A DNA stretch of 64,000 nt, taken from positions 62,001-126,000 of the forward strand of contig JAIEMJ010000007.1 of the NCBI GenBank assembly GCA_019752335.1. Reading direction: 5' to 3'. Below, piece after piece: positions 16,692 to 25,641 of this stretch. The position numbers and the translations under genes are program-made. A model generated the notes under the pieces. The model was not told the DNA's origin and ran no database searches. It saw nothing but the letters and a program-made list of their open reading frames with translations. The DNA is from Bryobacteraceae bacterium. GTDB taxonomy: Bacteria; Acidobacteriota; Terriglobia; Bryobacterales; Bryobacteraceae. The first letter of the stretch is position 1. Every line of letters starts with the position of its first letter.

Positions 16692-17723
16692 TTGATCGCC
16701 CTGGACGCCTCTTACTCGCTTGACCCCCAACCCACCGGCGTCGCCGTCTATTCGCAAAGGCTCCTGCGCGGCTTGGCCGCCGCGCAGCCCGCGCAGGACT
16801 TCGCCTGGTGCTACCGCGGGCATCGCTACTTACAGGCGCCGCCGTCGCAAGGCAATTGCCGGCGCCGCCTGCTGCTCGACGCCGGACCCCTCACCCTCCG
16901 CGCCCCCCAAATCTTCCATGGCTTGAACCAACGGCTGCCCCGGCGCAAGCGTTCCCCCTCCGTCGCTACATTTCACGACCTGTTCGTCCTTTCCGCCGAG
17001 TACTCCACGGCTGACTTTCGGCAGCGCTTTGCGGAGCAAGCGAGAAATGCCGCGCGCCAAGCCGACTTGGTGATCGCCGTGTCGCAGTTTACAGCTTCAC
17101 AAGTCGAGCATCATCTGGGGGTACCGCGAAGCCGCATCCGCGTCGTGCCGCATGGCGTCGACCTAGCGGATCCCCCCATCGGCGACCAAGAACGCCTCCC
17201 CGTCATCCTACATTTGGGGGCCATCCAAAAGCGCAAGAATTTGCGCATGTTGGTGGAGGCTTTTTCCGGCGTGCCGGAGCCTTGGGAGTTGCACTTGGCC
17301 GGCGGCCACGGTTACGGCGCGGACGAAGTGCTGGCGGCCGTGGAGCAGAGCCCCGTCCGTGCGCGAATCCGGCTGCCCGGCTACCTGTCACCGGATGAAC
17401 TTGGGCGAGCGTACCGGCAGGCGAGTGTTTTTGCCTTTCCGTCGCTCGACGAAGGCTTCGGCATCCCGGTGCTGGAAGCGATGGCGCATGGACTGCCGGT
17501 GTTGACCTCCACCCGTTCGGCTTTGCCCGAAGCGGCGGGTGGCGCGGCTTGGCTGCTGGATCCGGATGACACGGCCGCCTGGACCGCGGCCTTGCAACAA
17601 CTCTGCGGCGACCCTCATCTCCGGCGCCAGTGGCAGGCACGCGGCCTCGCTCGCGTCGCCGATTGCGGCTGGCCGCATGCGGTCGCAGCCACTTGGCGTG
17701 TTTATGCAGAGCTCCTGATTTAG
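16692..17723 (+). CDS. Glycosyltransferase family 4 protein
   Basis: GT-B fold glycosyltransferase of 343 residues. The C-terminal nucleotide-sugar domain has ILHLGAIQKRKNLRMLVEAF, then GYLSPDELGRAYRQASVFAFPS and the catalytic E-x7-E motif in SLDEGFGIPVLEAMAHGLPV. The N-terminal domain has LIALDASYSLDPQPTGVAVY and SVATFHDLFVL. It transfers a sugar from a nucleotide donor to a polysaccharide or lipid acceptor on the cytoplasmic side of the membrane. The start is TTG 16692, 8 nt after the stop of the activator; homologous GT4 proteins start exactly at this strand. It is probably co-transcribed with the activator gene. Confidence 0.87.
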   Translation: MIALDASYSLDPQPTGVAVYSQRLLRGLAAAQPAQDFAWCYRGHRYLQAPPSQGNCRRRLLLDAGPLTLRAPQIFHGLNQRLPRRKRSPSVATFHDLFVLSAEYSTADFRQRFAEQARNAARQADLVIAVSQFTASQVEHHLGVPRSRIRVVPHGVDLADPPIGDQERLPVILHLGAIQKRKNLRMLVEAFSGVPEPWELHLAGGHGYGADEVLAAVEQSPVRARIRLPGYLSPDELGRAYRQASVFAFPSLDEGFGIPVLEAMAHGLPVLTSTRSALPEAAGGAAWLLDPDDTAAWTAALQQLCGDPHLRRQWQARGLARVADCGWPHAVAATWRVYAELLI

Positions 17724-17732
17724 AATAGGGCC

Positions 17733-18647
17733 ATGCTCCAACTGGGATTCGTCAGCGCCATTCTGCCAGACCGTTCGTTTGAAGAGGTGATCGGCTTCGC
17801 CGCGCGGGAAGGCTTCGATTGCGTCGAAGTGATGTGCTGGCCCCCGGGCAAGGCCGAGCGCCGCTACGCGGGCATCACGCACCTCGACGTGGTGGGCTTC
17901 ACGAAGAGCGAAGCCGCGCGCGTGAATGACCTGGTAGCCGAAGCGGGCGTCTCCATCAGCGGCCTCGGCTACTATCCAAACCCGCTCAGCGCGGACCTGG
18001 CCGAAGCCAAGGTCTACACGGAGCACATCAAGAAGGTGATCAAGGCCGCGTCGTTATTGGGCCTCGGCGTGGTGAACACGTTCGTCGGCCGCGACCACAC
18101 CAAAAGCATCGACGAGAATTGGCCGCGCTTCCTGAAGACCTGGCGCCCGCTGCTGAAGTTCGCCGCGGATCACGGCATCAAGATCGGCATCGAGAATTGT
18201 CCGATGTCCTTCTCGAAGGATGAGTGGCCCGGCGGCAAGAATCTGGCCGTCTCGCCCGCCGTGTGGCGGCGCATGTATCAGGACCTGCCGGACGCTAACT
18301 TCGGCCTGAATTTTGACCCTTCGCATTTCATCCTGCAACACATGGACTACCTGGCGCCGCTACGCGAATTCACGGATCGTCTGTTTCACATTCATGCCAA
18401 GGACGTGCGCATTGACGTGGCGCGCCGGAACGACGTGGGCGTCTTCGCGCATCCGAATCAGTTCCACACGCCGAAGTTGCCCGGCATGGGCGATGTGAAT
18501 TGGGGCCAGTTCTTCTCCGTGCTCACCGAGGTGTACTCGGGGCCGGTGTGTGTCGAGGTGGAAGACCGCGCCTTTGAAGGCTCGCTCGCCGCGCGCGAGA
18601 ATTCGCTCCGCCAGAGCCGGAATTACCTGCGGCAGTTCATCGCATGA
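17733..18647 (+). CDS. Sugar phosphate isomerase/epimerase family protein (TIM barrel)
   Basis: A 304-residue AP-endonuclease-2-like TIM barrel (xylose isomerase-like superfamily). Recognisable parts are [20 protein letters not shown] at the N-terminus, [20 protein letters not shown] with a metal-ligand Glu, [21 protein letters not shown], and [10 protein letters not shown] near the end. Such enzymes isomerise or epimerise sugars, inosose or hydroxypyruvate using a divalent metal. TAGAAT lies 6 nt before the ATG with AGGG between, so a very short leader is possible. The stop overlaps the nikR start (ATGA), indicating one operon with nikR. Confidence 0.9.
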   Translation: MLQLGFVSAILPDRSFEEVIGFAAREGFDCVEVMCWPPGKAERRYAGITHLDVVGFTKSEAARVNDLVAEAGVSISGLGYYPNPLSADLAEAKVYTEHIKKVIKAASLLGLGVVNTFVGRDHTKSIDENWPRFLKTWRPLLKFAADHGIKIGIENCPMSFSKDEWPGGKNLAVSPAVWRRMYQDLPDANFGLNFDPSHFILQHMDYLAPLREFTDRLFHIHAKDVRIDVARRNDVGVFAHPNQFHTPKLPGMGDVNWGQFFSVLTEVYSGPVCVEVEDRAFEGSLAARENSLRQSRNYLRQFIA

Positions 18648-19051
18648 GCACGCTAGCCCGCATCGGCGTGGCCATGGACGCCGAACTCCTCGCGGATTTC
18701 GACGCCTACCTCGAACGGCGCAAGTACGCCAACCGCTCGGAGGGCTTTCGCGACCTGGTCCGCGACGCCCTCATCGGGGAGAAGACCGCCAAGAGCAACG
18801 CGCCCGCCGTAGGCACGCTCACCTTGGTCTATGACCATCACACGCGCTCGTTGAGCGAGAAGCTCACCGCTATGCAACACGAGCATCAGGATCTGGTGGT
18901 GTCGACGCTGCATGTGCATTTGGATCATCACAATTGTTTGGAGGTGCTGGTACTGCGCGGCCAGGCGGGGCGCATCCGGCAATTAGCTGAAGGCATCATC
19001 GCCACCAAAGGAGTGCAGCACGGGCAACTCACGCTGACCACCACGGCCTAG
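18644..19051 (+). CDS. nikR: Nickel-responsive transcriptional regulator NikR
   Basis: A 135-residue ribbon-helix-helix repressor with an ACT-like metal-binding domain, the normal size. N-terminal [23 protein letters not shown] and [13 protein letters not shown]. The square-planar Ni(II) site of Escherichia coli NikR (H76, H87, H89, C95) is fully conserved as H79, H90, H92 and C98 ([11 protein letters not shown]). With Ni bound it tetramerises on a palindromic operator and shuts down nickel uptake. The cbiMQO-type importer 4 kb downstream is the obvious candidate target. The start overlaps the stop of the epimerase gene by 4 nt. Confidence 0.95.
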   Translation: MSTLARIGVAMDAELLADFDAYLERRKYANRSEGFRDLVRDALIGEKTAKSNAPAVGTLTLVYDHHTRSLSEKLTAMQHEHQDLVVSTLHVHLDHHNCLEVLVLRGQAGRIRQLAEGIIATKGVQHGQLTLTTTA

Positions 19052-19063
19052 CATAATAAAGGT

Positions 19064-21550
19064 ATGTATAGACTGGCTTTGCTGGCCGTCCTTCCCGCGA
19101 TGGCCGCGGTGGACTATGTTACGGATGTCGCTCCGTTGCTGAAGAAGCGCTGTTCCGGTTGCCATGGCGCGGCGCAAGCCAACAGCGGCTTCCGCGTGGA
19201 TTCCGCTCCCGCCCTCCTGGCCGGCGGCTATACCGGCCCGGTCGTGATTCCCGGGAAAAGCTCTGGCAGTTCGCTCATCGAGCGCGTCACGTCGGCCAAG
19301 GAAGGCTTCCAGATGCCCCCGATGGGCGCCCGCTTGACCGCCGCCGAAGTCTCTCTGCTGCGCGAGTGGATCGACGCGGGCGCCAAGCACAACGAGACTC
19401 CCGCAGTGTCGACCGCGCCGAAGCGGGCGAAGCATTGGGCTTTTGAACCGCTGACCCGGCCGGTGCCGCCCTCGGCGAGCGGGGTCCGCAATCCGATCGA
19501 CAATTTCGTTTTCGCGCGACTGGCCAAGGAAGGTGTGGCGCCGTCGCCCGAAGCGTCCAAGGCCACCCTGCTGCGCCGCGCTAGCCTCGACCTGCGCGGC
19601 TTGCCCCCCACGCCCCAGGAAGTGAGCGAGTTCCTGGCGGACGCGCGCCCGGACGCCTATGAGCGCATGGTGGATCGCTTCCTGGCCTCCCCCCACTACG
19701 GCGAGCGCTTCGCACGCCCTTGGCTCGACCTGGCCCGTTACGCCGACTCAGACGGCTTCGAGAAGGATCTGGTCCGCCCCTGGGCCTGGCGCTACCGCCA
19801 GTGGGTCATCGACGCCCTCAATCAGGACCTGCCGTTTGACCGTTTCACCGTGGAGCAGATCGCGGGGGACCTCTTGCCGAACGCCACGGTCGAGCAACGC
19901 GTCGCTACGGGCTTTCATCGCATGACGCTCTACAATCGAGAAGCCGGCGTCAGCCGCCAGGAGGATCGCTTCGAGCAGACCATCAACCGCGCCAACACCA
20001 TCGCCACCACCTGGATGGGACTTACCGCCGGTTGCGCCCAATGTCACGACCATAAGTACGACCCCATCTCGCAGCGCGAGTATTATCAGCTCTTCGCCTT
20101 CATGGATGCCGCACAGCATGAAGATATTGACGCGCCATTACCTGGCGAATTGGGCCCGTATTTACGCGCCAAACCCTCTTACGACAAAAAACGCCAGGAC
20201 TTACTCACCGAATACAACGTGCCCGCTCTCCAGGCTACTTTCGAGACGCAGTTAATCAAGGCGATCCGGAAGCCGGGCGACAATCTCGAATGGGACTTCT
20301 GGGTAACCTCCTGCACCGCGATGGTGGAGCGCTGCCAGCAACTCTGGTTGAAGCCGCCAGCCGAGCGTACGCCGCGAGAAGCCGAGATGCTCACCGACTA
20401 TTTCATCGCCAACGTAGGGCCGGATCTGCCGCGGGACCAAGCCGTGCTCGACAAGATCAAGGAACTGCGTACGAAGCTCTCCGAATTGAAGCGCACCCTG
20501 CCGCGCTTCACGCAAGCCTACACGATGGCGGCTGACCCTCGCGCGGAGCCGACGCATATCGCACTGAAGGGCGACTACAAGCGGCCCGGCCTCGCCGTGC
20601 AGCCGGGCACTCTCGCCGTTTTGCCACCGTTTAACCCGGGCCAGGAACCGCCGCGCTTGGCCTTCGCGAAGTGGCTCACCAGTGTGGAGAATCCGCTCAC
20701 GCCGCGCGTGATCGCCAATCGCGCGTGGCAGGAATTCTTTGGCCGCGGCATCGTCAAAACGGCCGAGGACTTCGGCACCCAAGGCGACCGCCCCACGCAC
20801 CCCGAGTTACTCGACTGGCTCGCTGTCGAATTGCGCGAAGGCGGCTGGAGCCTGAAGCACCTGCACAAGACGATTGTGCTCTCGGCCACTTATCGCCAAA
20901 GCTCCCAAACGCGCCCCGAATTGAAGGATCGTGACCCGGAGAATACCTGGCTGGCGCGCCAGAATCGTTTGCGTTTGCCGGCCGAACTCATCCGCGACGC
21001 GGCGCTGGCCGCCAGCGGCTTACTCATGTCTACGATTGGGGGACCTAGCGTGATGCCGCCGCAACCCGCCAGCGTTACCGCGCTGGGCTACGGCAGCCGC
21101 AAGTGGGAAGAGAGCCAGGGGCCGGAGCGTTACCGCCGCGGCCTCTACATCCACTTCCAACGCACGACGCCGTACGCGCAACTGATGACCTTCGACGCTC
21201 CGGATTCGAACGTGGCCTGCGCGCGCCGCCGCCCGTCGAACACTGCGCTGCAGAGCCTGAATCTCTTGAATGACCCGGTCTTTTTCGAAGCGGCGCAGGC
21301 GTTGGCGATTCGTATTGACCGCGAGGCCCCGCCGAATCAAAAGCTTGACTATGCGTTTGCGTTAGCGCTGGGACGTCCGGCCGCGCCGGCCGAACGGGAG
21401 CGTTTGGCGAAGTATCTGGATCTGCAAGCGAACTTAGTGGCAAAAGAAAACTCCGCCGCGACGTTGTTACCCGCGGAGCCGTCACTGGCCCCGTGGGTCG
21501 GGCTGAGCCGGGTGCTGCTGAACTTAGACGAATTCATGACGCGGGAATAA
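19064..21550 (+). CDS. PSD1 and planctomycete-type cytochrome c domain protein (DUF1549/DUF1553)
   Basis: An 828-residue exported protein. The signal peptide (YRLALLAVLPAMAAV) is followed by a PSCyt1 domain with a haem-binding CSGCH (C30, C33, H34) and the distal GFQMPPMG. Next come DUF1549 (RASLDLRGLPPTPQEVSEFL, RYADSDGFEKDL) with a further CAQCHDHKYDPI haem-like motif. DUF1553 follows at the C-terminus (NPLTPRVIANRAWQEFFGRG; RPSNTALQSLNLLNDPVFFE). These proteins occur in Planctomycetes, Verrucomicrobia and Solibacter-type Acidobacteriota, always with a DUF1501 partner, as here 5 nt downstream. A role in periplasmic redox or polysaccharide breakdown has been proposed, not shown. CATAAT and AAAGG precede the ATG. 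Confidence 0.93.
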   Translation: MYRLALLAVLPAMAAVDYVTDVAPLLKKRCSGCHGAAQANSGFRVDSAPALLAGGYTGPVVIPGKSSGSSLIERVTSAKEGFQMPPMGARLTAAEVSLLREWIDAGAKHNETPAVSTAPKRAKHWAFEPLTRPVPPSASGVRNPIDNFVFARLAKEGVAPSPEASKATLLRRASLDLRGLPPTPQEVSEFLADARPDAYERMVDRFLASPHYGERFARPWLDLARYADSDGFEKDLVRPWAWRYRQWVIDALNQDLPFDRFTVEQIAGDLLPNATVEQRVATGFHRMTLYNREAGVSRQEDRFEQTINRANTIATTWMGLTAGCAQCHDHKYDPISQREYYQLFAFMDAAQHEDIDAPLPGELGPYLRAKPSYDKKRQDLLTEYNVPALQATFETQLIKAIRKPGDNLEWDFWVTSCTAMVERCQQLWLKPPAERTPREAEMLTDYFIANVGPDLPRDQAVLDKIKELRTKLSELKRTLPRFTQAYTMAADPRAEPTHIALKGDYKRPGLAVQPGTLAVLPPFNPGQEPPRLAFAKWLTSVENPLTPRVIANRAWQEFFGRGIVKTAEDFGTQGDRPTHPELLDWLAVELREGGWSLKHLHKTIVLSATYRQSSQTRPELKDRDPENTWLARQNRLRLPAELIRDAALAASGLLMSTIGGPSVMPPQPASVTALGYGSRKWEESQGPERYRRGLYIHFQRTTPYAQLMTFDAPDSNVACARRRPSNTALQSLNLLNDPVFFEAAQALAIRIDREAPPNQKLDYAFALALGRPAAPAERERLAKYLDLQANLVAKENSAATLLPAEPSLAPWVGLSRVLLNLDEFMTRE

Positions 21551-21555
21551 CTACC

Positions 21556-22959
21556 ATGAACGACGTACTTTCCATTCACGCCCGCCGCCGTTTTTTACAA
21601 GCCATTGGTGGCGGTGTCGGTACTCTGGCGCTGGGTGACTTACTCGCTGCCGAAGATCCGTTAGCTCCGCGCGAGCCGCATTTTCCGGGCAAGGCCAAAA
21701 GCATCATCTTCATGTTTATGGAGGGCGGGCCGAGCCAGTACGATTTATTCGATCCGAAGCCCGAGCTACAGAAGTGGCATGGGAAGCCGCTGCCCGAGTC
21801 CTTAACGAAGCAGATGCAGTTGGCGTTCATTAAGCCGAACGCCGCGGTGCTGGCGAGTCCGCGGGTGTTTACGAAGCACGGCCAGGCGGGCACCGAATTT
21901 TCTGACTGGATTCCCCACACGGCCTCCTGCGCCGACGACATCTGTCTCGTGCGTTCGATGCACACCGATGCCTTCAACCATCATCCCGGGCAACTGCTGA
22001 TGTTCACCGGCACGACGCAGATCGGCCGCCCGACGTTGGGCGCGTGGAGTGTTTATGGCCTGGGGTCGCAGTCGAAGAATCTGCCGGGCTTCGTCGTGCT
22101 GTCGTCGGGGGCAGGAACTTCCGGCGGCGCCACGAATTTCTCTTCGGGTTTTCTGCCCTCCACATATCAGGGCACTCCACTACGCTCCACCGGTGACCCC
22201 ATTCTGTATCTGTCGAACCCGCCCGGTGTCTCCGGCGACATGCAGCGCGCCGGGCTCGACGCCATGCGCGACCTGAATCAGCAGCGCCTGCAAGCCACGG
22301 GCGACGCTGAGATCGCCTCGCGCATGGCCAACTACGAGCTCGCTTACCGCATGCAAGCCTCGGCGCCGGAGATGAGCGACTTGTCGCAGGAGTCCAAAGA
22401 CACGCTGGACCTCTACGGTGTCGGCCAGGCGCCGACCGATCAGTTCGCGCGCAATTGCTTGATGGCCCGGCGGCTGGTGCAGCGTGGTGTCCGCTTCATT
22501 CTCATTACGCACGCGAGTTGGGACGACCACACCAAGCTGAATCCGAATCTCAAGAAGAACTGCGACATCACGGACCGGCCCACGGCCGCGCTGCTGAAGG
22601 ACCTGAAGCGCAACGGCCTGCTCGATTCGACGATGGTCGTCTGGGGCGGCGAATTCGGCCGCACGCCGATGCAAGAGATCCGCAACACGCGCGACCCCGA
22701 AGGGGCCGGGCGGGACCATCATCCGCTGGCTTTCTCCATGTGGCTGGCCGGCGGCGGCATCAAGGGCGGGCAGGTCGTCGGCCGCACGGACGACATCGGC
22801 TTCAACATTGTCGAGAACCCGGTCCACGTCCACGACCTGCAAGCGACCATGCTGCACGCCATGGGTTTCGACCATACACGTCTCACCTACCGCCACATGG
22901 GCCGCGACTTCCGTTTAACGGATGTCGATGGCAAAGTGGTAAAGGCGATGCTCGCCTAG
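21556..22959 (+). CDS. DUF1501 domain-containing protein (Tat-exported, sulfatase-like fold)
   Basis: A 467-residue partner of the preceding DUF1549/1553 protein. The N-terminus RRRFLQAIGGGVGTLALGD is a twin-arginine signal, so export is of the folded protein. Family motifs are SIIFMFMEGGPSQYDLFDPK, VRSMHTDAFNHHPGQLLMFT, VVWGGEFGRTPMQE and GRDHHPLAFSMWLAGGG; the Asp/His clusters are likely metal ligands of the alkaline-phosphatase-like fold. The start at 21556 follows the upstream stop by 5 nt without a Shine-Dalgarno, pointing to coupled translation. The exact substrate is unknown. Confidence 0.93.
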   Translation: MNDVLSIHARRRFLQAIGGGVGTLALGDLLAAEDPLAPREPHFPGKAKSIIFMFMEGGPSQYDLFDPKPELQKWHGKPLPESLTKQMQLAFIKPNAAVLASPRVFTKHGQAGTEFSDWIPHTASCADDICLVRSMHTDAFNHHPGQLLMFTGTTQIGRPTLGAWSVYGLGSQSKNLPGFVVLSSGAGTSGGATNFSSGFLPSTYQGTPLRSTGDPILYLSNPPGVSGDMQRAGLDAMRDLNQQRLQATGDAEIASRMANYELAYRMQASAPEMSDLSQESKDTLDLYGVGQAPTDQFARNCLMARRLVQRGVRFILITHASWDDHTKLNPNLKKNCDITDRPTAALLKDLKRNGLLDSTMVVWGGEFGRTPMQEIRNTRDPEGAGRDHHPLAFSMWLAGGGIKGGQVVGRTDDIGFNIVENPVHVHDLQATMLHAMGFDHTRLTYRHMGRDFRLTDVDGKVVKAMLA

Positions 22960-22986
22960 ATCAGGCAAATCCAAATCGCGTTAGGC

Positions 22987-23028
22987 TGCGTACTGGAGTT
23001 TGTAGCACAATAATGATGATCGTATGCA
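22987..23028. promoter_or_regulatory. Imperfect dyad before cbiM, weak candidate for a NikR operator
   Basis: TGCGTAC (22987-22993) and GTATGCA (23022-23028) match as inverted half-sites in 6 of 7 positions. They flank the CACAAT -10-like hexamer and run into the cbiM start codon. The spacer of 28 nt is longer than in characterised NikR boxes, and the right half is partly fixed by the conserved N-terminal Met-His-Ile, so this is a tentative mark only. Confidence 0.2.
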
Positions 23029-24070
23029 CATCCCTGACGGCTATCTGAGTCCCTCCACCTGCGCGGTCGCCTACGCGTCGGCAGCGCCGTTTTGGTATGT
23101 GGCGATGCGGAAAGTGAAGCGACGGCTCCATAGCCGGTTCTTGCCGTTGATCGCGGTTTTTTCGGCTTTCTCCTTCGTTATCATGATGTTCAACCTGCCT
23201 CTCCCCGGCGGCACGACGGGGCACGCCACCGGGGTCGGGCTCGCCGCTGTCGTCCTGGGGCCCTGGGCCGGCATGCTCGCCATCTCCGTCGCGCTCGTGA
23301 TTCAGGCCGTCTTCTTCGGCGACGGCGGCATCACCGCGATTGGCGCCAACTGCTTCAACATCGCCATTGTCGGCAGCCTGGTGGCGTCGCTCGTTTACCG
23401 CCTCGTCGCGGGCACGTCACCCACGGGCTCCTCGCGACGCTTGCTCGGTGCCGGCCTCGCTGGCTACGCCGGCATCAACGCCGCCGCGCTGCTCACCGCC
23501 ATCGAGTTTGGCCTGCAACCTTTGCTCTTCCACGATGCCACGGGAACGCCCCTGTACGCGCCCTATGCTCTGGGCATCGCCGTGCCCGCCATGATGATCG
23601 GCCATCTTACCTTCGCGGGCTTTGCCGAGTTCTTCGTCTCGGCCGGCGTCGCGAGTTACCTCCAACGGACCGACCCGGGCTTGCTCGCCCGCGAAGCGCC
23701 CGGCGCCGAACGTGGCAAGCCGGATTCGCTCAAGAAACTCTGGGCCGCGCTCGCCATTCTGATGCTGCTGACGCCGCTCGGCCTGCTCGCCGTCGGCACC
23801 GCTTGGGGCGAATGGGCTCCCGAGGACTTCAGTAAAGCCGACACCCGCCGCGAAATTGCCGCCGTGACGCATGGCCAAGCGCCCGCCGCCGCCCCCGCGG
23901 GCCTCGCGCGCCTCTCCACCGTTTGGACGGCCCCGATTCCGGACTACGCGCCGCCAATTCTTAAAAACGCCGCCTTCGGCTACGTCCTCTCGGCCATGGC
24001 CGGCACCGGGCTCATCATCCTGGTCACCTTAATGCTCTCGGCGCTTCCCTCGCGGACCCGCGATGTCTGA
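23024..24070 (+). CDS. cbiM: Nickel/cobalt ECF transporter substrate-binding membrane protein, CbiM-CbiN/PDGLE type fusion
   Basis: A 348-residue protein. It starts with MHIPDGYLSP, whose free N-terminus and His2 bind Ni(II) or Co(II) in CbiM/NikM proteins. Seven hydrophobic segments fill residues 1-215, with the conserved NLPLPGGTTGHATG near 65 and GDGGITAIGANCFNIA. The extra C-terminal part (about 240-345) has WGEWAPEDF and APPILKNAAFGYVLSAMAG, the PDGLE/NikN-like accessory domain, with two more helices. So M and N components are fused. With cbiQ and cbiO it makes a full energy-coupling-factor importer. NikR 4 kb upstream suggests nickel as the main substrate. Confidence 0.93.
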   Translation: MHIPDGYLSPSTCAVAYASAAPFWYVAMRKVKRRLHSRFLPLIAVFSAFSFVIMMFNLPLPGGTTGHATGVGLAAVVLGPWAGMLAISVALVIQAVFFGDGGITAIGANCFNIAIVGSLVASLVYRLVAGTSPTGSSRRLLGAGLAGYAGINAAALLTAIEFGLQPLLFHDATGTPLYAPYALGIAVPAMMIGHLTFAGFAEFFVSAGVASYLQRTDPGLLAREAPGAERGKPDSLKKLWAALAILMLLTPLGLLAVGTAWGEWAPEDFSKADTRREIAAVTHGQAPAAAPAGLARLSTVWTAPIPDYAPPILKNAAFGYVLSAMAGTGLIILVTLMLSALPSRTRDV

Positions 24071-24899
24071 GGGCCTGCACCATCTCGTCCACCGGCGCAA
24101 AGGCTTCCTGGATCGCACGCTGGGCGAGATCTCGCACGTCGTGGACCGCTCCTTCTCAGCCGAACTCTCCGCCGCGCAAGGTGGCCTCTTGCAAGGCGTC
24201 GACGCGCGCGTGAAGCTGGCCGGCGCGGCGCTGCTGATCCTCACCGCCGCCGCGACGCCCTCCCACGCTTTGGTTGCGGGCATCGGCGCCGTCGCCGTGG
24301 GGCTGGCGCTGGCCAGCCGCTTGCGGCTAGGCGAACTTACCACGCTGTGGACGGGCGTCCTGCTCTTCAGCGGGGTCATCGCCCTGCCCGCGCTCTTCCT
24401 CACGCCGGGCGAACCGTGGTGGCGCGTGCCGATCCTCGGCTGGACGGTTACCACCACCGGTTTCCGCACCGCGACGCTGCTCCTGGCGCGCGTCTTAACC
24501 ACCAGCACCCTCGGCTCCGTCCTGGTCTCCACCACGCCCTGGCACGCGCTGCTCCGTGCCATGCGCGCCTTCCGCTTGCCCGTGGTAGCGGTCGTCCTCA
24601 TCGGCATGACGTACCGCTATATCTTCCTCTTCATCCAAACGACGCTCGATATGCTGGAGGGTCGGCAAAGCCGATTGGCCGGGGAACTGCCCGCCGCGCA
24701 ACGCCGCGGCATGGCCGTGGCCACTGTCGGCGTGCTGATGAGCAAGGCCTTCGAACTCAGCGGCGACGTCCATTTGGCCATGCAAGCGCGCGGCTATCGT
24801 GGCGAGGTCCACGTGTTGGACGAAGCGCCCCTGCGCCCGCTCGACTGGTTGATGATTAGCGCGCTCACCGTGCTCTGCGCGGGTGTCCTGTGGCGGTAA
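24063..24899 (+). CDS. cbiQ: Energy-coupling factor transporter transmembrane protein CbiQ/NikQ
   Basis: A 278-residue T-component of the Ni/Co importer. Hydrophobic helices lie at about residues 55-85, 100-120, 140-160, 175-200 and 260-275. The conserved coupling motifs are recognisable: TTPWHALLRAMRAFRLPVVA near 160, and the second A-R-G motif as AMQARGYRGEVHVL near 240. These Ala-Arg-Gly motifs dock on the ATPase. The long N-terminal soluble extension is somewhat longer than average. It overlaps cbiM by 8 nt and cbiO by 10 nt, so the three genes are one operon. Confidence 0.93.
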   Translation: MSEGLHHLVHRRKGFLDRTLGEISHVVDRSFSAELSAAQGGLLQGVDARVKLAGAALLILTAAATPSHALVAGIGAVAVGLALASRLRLGELTTLWTGVLLFSGVIALPALFLTPGEPWWRVPILGWTVTTTGFRTATLLLARVLTTSTLGSVLVSTTPWHALLRAMRAFRLPVVAVVLIGMTYRYIFLFIQTTLDMLEGRQSRLAGELPAAQRRGMAVATVGVLMSKAFELSGDVHLAMQARGYRGEVHVLDEAPLRPLDWLMISALTVLCAGVLWR

Positions 24900-25636
24900 A
24901 CGTCTTCGAACTCGAACGCGTCAGCTTCTCCTATCGCGGCGTGACGGCGCTGGACGATGTGTCGCTCACCGTGCCCACCGGCCGCCGCCTCGCCCTGTTG
25001 GGCGCGAATGGCTGTGGCAAATCCACCTTACTGCGAATCCTGGCCGCGCTCTACTTTCCGGACTCGGGCAGCGTCCGCTACCACGGCGCGCCACTCACCG
25101 AAGCCGAGTTCGAACACGATAGCTTCTCGCACGCCTTTCGCAAGCGCGTCGGTTTGGTCTTTCAGAATCCCGATGTCCAACTCTTCTGCCCCACCGTCTT
25201 CGACGAAGTCGCGTTCGGCCCGCTCCAGTTAGGCTGGCCGAAGGAGCGAATCCGGCAGACCGTCAACGAAGCGCTCGACTACTTCGAAATCGCTGACCTG
25301 CGGGAGCGCGCCCCGCATCGCCTCTCCGGCGGCGAGAAGAAACGCGTGGCGCTGGCGTCGGTGCTGATCATGGACCCCGAGGTGATTCTGCTCGACGAGC
25401 CCACCGCCGCGCTCGATCCGCGCAGCCAGTCGCAGATTGTCGCCCTCATGAAAAGCTGGGAGAGCCTCGGCAAGACGCTCGTCATCGCCACCCACGACCT
25501 ACACCTGCTCACCGAAATCGCCGACGACTGCCTCGTGCTGGACAAAGGCCGCATCGCGGGACGCGGCACGCCCGCCGAAATCCTCGCCGACGAATCCATG
25601 CTGCTCCGCGCGAACCTGATTCGCCCGGCTTGTTGA
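24890..25636 (+). CDS. cbiO: Nickel/cobalt ECF transporter ATP-binding protein CbiO/NikO
   Basis: A 248-residue ABC ATPase. Walker A is GANGCGKST (about 40-48), the Q-loop VFQNPDVQLFCPTV, the signature LSGGEKKRVALA, Walker B VILLDEPTAALD, and the switch histidine in IATHDLHLL. The FQNPDxQ motif is diagnostic for ECF-type ATPases. It powers metal import through CbiM and CbiQ. The start is GTG 24890, 10 nt inside cbiQ. The stop lies 5 nt before the convergent cyclophilin gene's stop. Confidence 0.95.
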   Translation: MAVNVFELERVSFSYRGVTALDDVSLTVPTGRRLALLGANGCGKSTLLRILAALYFPDSGSVRYHGAPLTEAEFEHDSFSHAFRKRVGLVFQNPDVQLFCPTVFDEVAFGPLQLGWPKERIRQTVNEALDYFEIADLRERAPHRLSGGEKKRVALASVLIMDPEVILLDEPTAALDPRSQSQIVALMKSWESLGKTLVIATHDLHLLTEIADDCLVLDKGRIAGRGTPAEILADESMLLRANLIRPAC

Positions 25637-25641
25637 CCGGA

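Noticed and set aside
22960-23030. Canonical NikR box (GTATGA-N16-TCATAC)
   Set aside because: Only an imperfect dyad with 28-nt spacing was found, so it is kept only as a very weak regulatory mark.
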